Source: a bacterium (GTDB lineage: Bacteria; Cyanobacteriota; Vampirovibrionia; Gastranaerophilales; Gastranaerophilaceae). From it: DNA of 38,562 nucleotides. The translations under genes and the position numbers were made by a program. The notes under the pieces were generated by a model. It saw nothing but the letters and a program-made list of their open reading frames with translations, searched no databases and was not told the origin of the DNA. Each line of letters starts with the position of its first letter. The stretch's first letter is position 1. The stretch is from NCBI GenBank assembly GCA_017403285.1, contig JAFQOI010000019.1:1-38562 (forward strand), in the 5' to 3' direction. This document shows, piece by piece, positions 34,975 to 38,562 of the stretch.

Positions 34975-35205
34975 TTATACTTCTATGAATAATCTTCTTC
35001 CAACAATATTTGGTTGGCCATTATAGTATCCTGCAAAATAACCACCTTTAACTGGTTTATTTACAGCATAGTTGTTGCTTGTTGGTGATTGAATAAATGG
35101 ATTTTCAAACGGATTATACTCGCTTTTTGTCTCAATTGCTGTTGTTTGAGTTGTTGCTGGAGCATAAAATACTTGAGATACTAAACTTTTTAAACTGTTA
35201 ATCAT
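34975..35205 (-). CDS. Small unknown protein, 76 residues, with a Gly/Tyr-rich end
   Basis: The ATG at 35205 has AAGGAA about nine bases before it. The product has a short helix-like opening (MINSLKSLVSQVFYAP), a Thr/Pro/Asn-rich low-complexity middle and a distinctive carboxy end (KPVKGGYFAGYYNGQPNIVG, then RRLFIEV). There is no signal peptide or membrane helix. I cannot name the family. The structured end contrasts with the disordered middle and may be the conserved part, perhaps a short beta-hairpin or sorting/binding element. It is alone on its strand, convergent with dnaB. Confidence 0.6.
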   Translation of the reverse strand: MINSLKSLVSQVFYAPATTQTTAIETKSEYNPFENPFIQSPTSNNYAVNKPVKGGYFAGYYNGQPNIVGRRLFIEV

Positions 35206-35616
35206 AAAATAATTCCTTTATACACATATTCTGTTTAATGAAATATTTTAATATGTCATTATTATAGATGTATTTACTTAAAAAAGTTTAATATTTTAAA
35301 AAAATACTGCGTTTGTATGAATTGGAATATCTATAATTCAAAAAATGGGTTTGAGTTTTTTTAGAACTGGGAACAATACTTCTATAAATCATAGAAACAA
35401 ATAAAATATACGAAATAAATAAAAACTTTTTAGATATAACTAGAAAATGTGGCCTGACATAATCGCAGGTTTGAATTGAAAAAGAACGTTATAATTGACT
35501 TAAGGCTTGTTTGTTATTGTGTATGAATTTGTTTGAATGTGATTGATTTTACATAAAAGTAAAATATAAATGATATATAGAAAAAACATAAACTTTTCAT
35601 ATAAAACCGAATATCT
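35206..35616. other. Non-coding gap with no recognisable gene
   Basis: This stretch of about 410 bases is extremely AT-rich, has stops in all frames and holds no ORF longer than about 15 codons. It must carry the promoter of the 76-residue gene (minus strand). Isolated -10-like and -35-like boxes occur (TATAAT near 35491), but I could not assemble a convincing transcript. A GGTTTGAAT at 35468-35476 resembles a tRNA T-loop but has no stem. It may hold regulatory DNA, an undetected small RNA, or debris of a lost gene. Confidence 0.4.
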
Positions 35617-35652
35617 CTGTAAACTCGCTTACGCACTGCTTAAGCGATACAG
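35617..35652. repeat. Hairpin-forming inverted repeat upstream of the pilin promoter
   Basis: CTGTA (35617-35621) and TCGCTTA (35625-35631) pair with TAAGCGA (35641-35647) and TACAG (35648-35652), giving a 12-bp stem with a three-base bulge and a nine-base loop (CGCACTGCT). It is the most GC-rich patch of the gap. There is no following T-run, so it is not an intrinsic terminator. It abuts the left arm of the next inverted repeat exactly. Confidence 0.6.
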
Positions 35653-35705
35653 ACTTTTGTTACAATTCGTTACCTATTGACTATTATGTAACAAAAGTAT
35701 ATAAT
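35653..35705 (+). promoter_or_regulatory. Pilin promoter with an 11-bp perfect inverted repeat (candidate operator)
   Basis: TTGACT (35677-35682) and TATAAT (35700-35705) have a 17-base spacer, the best promoter in the window. ACTTTTGTTAC (35653-35663) and GTAACAAAAGT (35688-35698) are perfect inverted copies; the right arm fills most of the -35/-10 spacer and the left arm lies just upstream of -35. A GTTAC direct repeat (35659-35663, 35669-35673) is also present. A protein binding both arms would block RNA polymerase. The Crp/Fnr-type regulator downstream is a possible binder, unproven. Predicted leader about 46 bases. Confidence 0.65.
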
Positions 35706-35757
35706 AAACTGGTATTTATTTGAATTAAGTTTCGAAAAAGATGAAAGGCAAAAGAAT

Positions 35758-36378
35758 ATGAAAAAATTAGGTTTTACTTTGGCCGAAGTTTTAATTACTT
35801 TGGTAATCATTGGTGTAATCGCTGCTATGACAGTTCCTACATTGATGAACAACACAAATGCACAAGAATTTCGTTCTGCATTGAAAAAAGCTATTGCTGG
35901 TACTAACCAAGCATTAACTCTTCACTATGCTTTAGAAGGTTTGTCTGCTCAAGACTATACAACTGGTGAAGCATTAGTTGATGGTATCTTCAAAACAAGA
36001 ATGAGCACAATCGAAGGTGATGATACTTTCACTACTGACGATTGCGAAGGCGATGTATTTACAACTGCTGATGGTATGATGTTCTGCGTATCATCTAACT
36101 ACTCTTCAGCAAATGATGATGATGATGCATCTGCTTGTGACTCTTACAACATCAATCCTTGTGCTACATCAAACGCTGCTCCAAACCTTTGGATTGACGT
36201 AAACGGTGTTAAAAAACCAAACGTAGCTACAACTTCTTCAAAGAGACCAAAAGACGTATACCAAGCTATGATTTACTCTCAAAAAGTTGTTCCATTCGGA
36301 ACACCAACTCAAGAAGTTATGTTTGAAAGAGGTACTTCTGGTTCTGGTCAAAACGCTACAACTGGTTCTGGTTCATAG
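35758..36378 (+). CDS. Type IV pilin-like protein (prepilin cleavage/methylation domain)
   Basis: A 206-residue prepilin: MKKLG, then FTLAEVLITLVIIGVIAAMT, cut after G5 by prepilin peptidase, with the key glutamate at mature position 5. The hydrophobic helix is followed by a soluble head of about 150 residues with four cysteines, an acidic run (ANDDDDAS, about 118-125) and a Gly/Ser/Thr-rich end (GTSGSGQNATTGSGS). It could be a pilus subunit, a pseudopilin of a type II-like system or a competence pilin; no assembly ATPase or secretin gene is in the window, so this cannot be settled. Many C-ending codons, a strong promoter and a strong terminator point to high expression from a one-gene unit. 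AAAGGC lies about nine bases before the ATG. Confidence 0.88.
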   Translation: MKKLGFTLAEVLITLVIIGVIAAMTVPTLMNNTNAQEFRSALKKAIAGTNQALTLHYALEGLSAQDYTTGEALVDGIFKTRMSTIEGDDTFTTDDCEGDVFTTADGMMFCVSSNYSSANDDDDASACDSYNINPCATSNAAPNLWIDVNGVKKPNVATTSSKRPKDVYQAMIYSQKVVPFGTPTQEVMFERGTSGSGQNATTGSGS

Positions 36379-36394
36379 TTGATAGTATAAGTTT

Positions 36395-36437
36395 AAAAGA
36401 AGACAGAGCACATTACATGCCCTGTCTTCTTTTTTTT
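36395..36437. terminator. Terminator after the pilin gene
   Basis: A perfect 12-bp stem (AAAAGAAGACAG at 36395-36406 with CTGTCTTCTTTT at 36422-36433), extended inside by GCA/TGC, ending in a run of T. It stops the pilin transcript and, with the A-run on its left, could also serve the convergent regulator gene. Confidence 0.92.
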
Positions 36438-36453
36438 ATTAAATTTAAAAATT

Positions 36454-37086
36454 TTATAAAAATTCAAAATGATTTTTATTAAATCTTAAAATACCTTCAT
36501 CCCTCATTTTACATAGTTCTCTAGACATTGCGCTTCTATCTATGCATAGAAATTTAGCCATTTCTTCACGAGAATATGGGATAGAAAATATACCTTTTTC
36601 AGTTTTATAGTTTTCTAATAACGCTAAAATTTTCTCTCTTGTTGTTTTTTGCCCTATGATATCAAGTTTATCATTAAGTAGAGAATTTCTTTTTGAAATC
36701 ATTTTCATAACATTTTTAATTAATTGAAGATGGTATTTACATAGTTTATTACAAGGTGTAATAACTTTTTCAAATGGCAATAAAAGCACTTCGCAGTTTG
36801 TCTTTGTAATTACATCGACTGGGCTTTTGTTTTGACCTAAACAAACTATATTATGACCAAAAATATCATCTATCTTTAAATTTTCTATAATGCGTTCTCT
36901 ATTTAGAAAATCATTTTTTATTATTTGAGCGTTTCCTTCAAGAATAACACCTAGATAATCAATTTTTTCTCCTGTCTTTAAAATATAGGAATTTTGTTTA
37001 AATTTTTTTGTTTTAATTCCTATACATTTAAGGAGTTCTAGGATTTCGTTATTATTAATATTTTCAAAAAAAGCGATATCAAGCAT
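36454..37086 (-). CDS. Crp/Fnr family transcriptional regulator
   Basis: A 210-residue protein from ATG 37086, chosen over an upstream TTG at 37131 because it avoids overlap with the preceding gene and fits the family opening (LDIAFFENINNNEILELL). It has an amino-terminal cyclic-nucleotide-binding-type beta-barrel (about 15-125) and a carboxy-terminal winged helix (IPYSREEMAKFLCIDRSAMS, then RELCKMRDEGIL) of the usual recognition-helix form. There are scattered cysteines but not the amino-terminal FNR cluster, and the cAMP-contact arginine/glutamate pattern is not obvious, so the signal is unknown. It follows the VirB10-like gene by 13 bases and converges on the pilin gene, making pilin a candidate target. 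Confidence 0.87.
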   Translation of the reverse strand: MLDIAFFENINNNEILELLKCIGIKTKKFKQNSYILKTGEKIDYLGVILEGNAQIIKNDFLNRERIIENLKIDDIFGHNIVCLGQNKSPVDVITKTNCEVLLLPFEKVITPCNKLCKYHLQLIKNVMKMISKRNSLLNDKLDIIGQKTTREKILALLENYKTEKGIFSIPYSREEMAKFLCIDRSAMSRELCKMRDEGILRFNKNHFEFL

Positions 37087-37099
37087 TATATTTTTTTCT

Positions 37100-38227
37100 T
37101 TACTTTTTATTCTTCTTTTTTTGTTTTTCAAGGTCAGAAATATTTAATTTGCTTTTTGCATTATCAATAGATATTTTTGCAAGTGGTTTATGATTTTTTT
37201 TATCATAAAAAACAAGCCAATGTTTTCTTTTAGGGTCATCAACAGAAAAAGATAATATACCAGAAACCTGTTCTCCTTTTTTTATTGTTTTCATTGCAAG
37301 CGAGTTTCTGTAATCAGTAAATATAGATGGATTATAATTTGTTCTCAAATCATTGATTAGAGCAATATCAAAAGTTGAAAAGTCTTTGTCTGAGTAATTT
37401 TTGATAATCAAATCAATAGAAATTGTATTTAATTTTCCAAAAGGGTCTTCTTCTAGGAAAATATCTGTTATATTAACGGTCAAACCATCATAGGCAATTT
37501 CTTTTTGTACCAAAGCTTCACGACGCATAACAGGAATTTCTTCTGTACTTTTAATTTTAACTTTTATTTCATCTCCTGGAGCAATAAGAACATCTTTTCC
37601 TTTCCTAAAAAGACTTAAGCCAAGAGCAATTGCACCGCCAATAGCAACACCACCTAAAACAGAATAACCTTGGCTAAGAACAGCACCTTCAAGTCCTAGA
37701 ACTTCAACTGCAGCAACTGCTCCATATACTCCGCCTGCTGCTGTGTATGCAATATTTTCTCCTACTGCTTTTGGCAAAGATTTTGCTGGCGTGAGTTTAG
37801 ATGTCATTCCGCCTTCTATTGGAATTTCTCTTCCATCTGGAGTTATTAAATAATCAAAAGAAAGTTCTATATATCCATCTCTGCCGAGTCTTTTAGGGTC
37901 AACGATATTTTTTATTGTTCCGTGAGCAACTGTTCCTACAGGAAGCAGAACGCCACTATCTGCTAATACATCTTCTGATACAACTGCGAAAAACTCATCC
38001 CCTTCAATGGATGTTGTGCCAGCGAGTACTTGAGAAACTGTTAAATTTATTGTTTTATTTTCTTCAATCTTTTCTACTTCATTTGTAAATATTTGACCAT
38101 TATCTAGATTTTTTATATCAGTTTCTTCAATATGACCTTTAAATGGAGAAGATGCGATTGCAGCAAGTTCAACATTTGGTATACATAATCCCACAAGAAT
38201 AAATAGTGTTAACAGTTTCTTTTTCAT
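37100..38227 (-). CDS. Secreted protein with a VirB10/TrbI-like domain
   Basis: A 375-residue protein from ATG 38227 (ATG 38233 adds two residues). A signal peptide (MKKKLLTLFILVGLCIPNVE, then LAAIAS) precedes a domain (about 90-230) with the pattern of the VirB10/TrbI beta-barrel: VLLPVGTVAHGTIKNIVDPK, DYLITPDGREIPIEGG, a Gly/Ala-rich hydrophobic stretch (about 150-205) and LIAPGDEIKVKI. A second beta domain (about 245-350) resembles DUF4352/immunoglobulin-like folds. The tail is basic and lysine-rich (KQKKKNKK). VirB10 spans the envelope in type IV secretion, but no other secretion gene is here and the amino-terminal membrane anchor of VirB10 is replaced by a signal peptide. It probably acts in the periplasm or outer membrane. 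The family reading is inference. Confidence 0.68.
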   Translation of the reverse strand: MKKKLLTLFILVGLCIPNVELAAIASSPFKGHIEETDIKNLDNGQIFTNEVEKIEENKTINLTVSQVLAGTTSIEGDEFFAVVSEDVLADSGVLLPVGTVAHGTIKNIVDPKRLGRDGYIELSFDYLITPDGREIPIEGGMTSKLTPAKSLPKAVGENIAYTAAGGVYGAVAAVEVLGLEGAVLSQGYSVLGGVAIGGAIALGLSLFRKGKDVLIAPGDEIKVKIKSTEEIPVMRREALVQKEIAYDGLTVNITDIFLEEDPFGKLNTISIDLIIKNYSDKDFSTFDIALINDLRTNYNPSIFTDYRNSLAMKTIKKGEQVSGILSFSVDDPKRKHWLVFYDKKNHKPLAKISIDNAKSKLNISDLEKQKKKNKK

Positions 38228-38233
38228 ATACAT

Positions 38234-38262
38234 ATTTTACTACATATAAACAGTGATTACAA
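38234..38262 (-). promoter_or_regulatory. Candidate promoter of the VirB10-like gene, possibly leaderless
   Basis: On the minus strand TTGTAA (38262-38257) and TAAAAT (38239-38234) are 17 bases apart. The -10 box is followed by six bases (ATGTAT) and then the ATG at 38227, with no Shine-Dalgarno sequence. Confidence 0.4.
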
Positions 38263-38302
38263 AATAATTTAAATTTTATAATGTTTATAATAGAATATTT
38301 CA

Positions 38303-38308
38303 TATAAT
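38303..38308 (+). promoter_or_regulatory. -10 box of typA
   Basis: TATAAT at 38303-38308 lies 27 bases before the typA ATG, followed by a weak AGGGAA as possible ribosome binding site. No clear -35 box was found. Confidence 0.4.
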
Positions 38309-38335
38309 TTACGCTAACATTAGGGAATATTAATA

Positions 38336-38562
38336 ATGGATAATACAAATATTAGAAACGTTGCAATTATTGCACACGTTGACCATGGTAAAACAACTTT
38401 GGTTGACAGTATATTGAAACAAACAGGTGTATTTCGTGATCATAAACAAGTACAAGAAAGGGTTTTAGATTCGAATGATTTAGAAAGAGAAAGAGGAATT
38501 ACTATTCTTTCTAAAAATGTATCTGTTAATTACAAAGGATATAAAATAAATATCGTTGATAC
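38336..38562 (+). CDS. typA: Translational GTPase TypA/BipA (5' part, cut by window end)
   Basis: The first 75 codons of a ribosome-binding GTPase. The G1 motif [20 protein letters not shown] (about 11-30), [17 protein letters not shown] for G2 and the beginning of G3 (NIVDT) are visible. The combination [18 protein letters not shown] is typical of TypA/BipA and separates it from EF-G and LepA. TypA acts in ribosome assembly and stress adaptation. The ATG at 38336 gives the family opening ([17 protein letters not shown]). It is divergent from the VirB10-like gene. The rest lies beyond the window. Confidence 0.93.
   Translation, partial: MDNTNIRNVAIIAHVDHGKTTLVDSILKQTGVFRDHKQVQERVLDSNDLERERGITILSKNVSVNYKGYKINIVD

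Noticed and set aside
35440-35495. A tRNA or tmRNA suggested by GGTTTGAAT
   Set aside because: The flanking bases do not form a T-stem, acceptor stem or any other tRNA arm, and no CCA end follows.
36454-37086. Oxygen-sensing FNR
   Set aside because: The amino-terminal cysteine set of FNR is absent, so only the broader Crp/Fnr family is called.
1-38562. CRISPR array, transposase, integrase or phage genes
   Set aside because: No regularly spaced repeats, no terminal inverted repeats with a transposase and no phage-like proteins occur.

Overview
The window is about 38.5 kb of AT-rich bacterial chromosome. It holds 29 complete protein genes, two genes cut by the window edges and one probable gene remnant. 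It suggests an uncultured relative of the Cyanobacteria, most likely a gut Vampirovibrionia/Melainabacteria lineage (Gastranaerophilales-like). This is an inference from dapL lysine synthesis, an ADP-glucose-type glgC, an outer-membrane efflux channel with an RND pump, a class III-like pilin, several small proteins with no obvious relatives outside that group, weak or missing Shine-Dalgarno sequences, and TTG starts. No rRNA, tRNA, CRISPR array, phage or insertion sequence was seen.

Layout. 1-4.6 kb: end of an unknown gene, a flippase-like membrane protein, a GltD-type oxidoreductase (minus strand), dapL, then a small unknown gene and an L-serine dehydratase remnant (minus strand). 4.8-10.1 kb: comM-like ATPase, lepA, glgC and an anchored thioredoxin. 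10.1-16.7 kb: a self-contained efflux operon (MarR regulator, membrane-fusion protein, RND pump, TolC-like channel). 16.8-23.2 kb: smc-scpA-scpB plus a membrane TPR protein carrying a matrixin-like domain whose zinc site looks destroyed. 23.2-28.6 kb (minus strand): mutS, a GT-C-type membrane protein and rimO. 28.7-35.0 kb: an anchored unknown, ribD, a small membrane protein, a GAF-GGDEF diguanylate cyclase, coaD, a coiled-coil protein and dnaB. 35.0-38.6 kb: a 76-residue unknown, a 550-base non-coding region ending in a structured promoter, a pilin, a Crp/Fnr-family regulator with a VirB10-like secreted protein, and the start of typA.

How the genes work together. Most of the window is housekeeping: chromosome segregation (Smc-ScpAB), replication (DnaB), mismatch repair (MutS), translation (LepA, RimO, TypA), cofactors (RibD, CoaD), lysine/cell wall (DapL) and glycogen (GlgC). 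The accessory units are the efflux operon, whose promoter sits between two arms of a near-perfect inverted repeat, and the pilin/regulator region, where an 11-bp perfect inverted repeat reaches into the spacer of a strong promoter.

The items most worth a second look are the shrunken serine dehydratase, the apparently dead matrixin domain in the condensin operon, the structured pilin promoter, and a recurring arrangement in which a -10 box lies 6-7 bases before an ATG with no Shine-Dalgarno sequence, suggesting leaderless mRNAs. I found no convincing new defence or mobile system.
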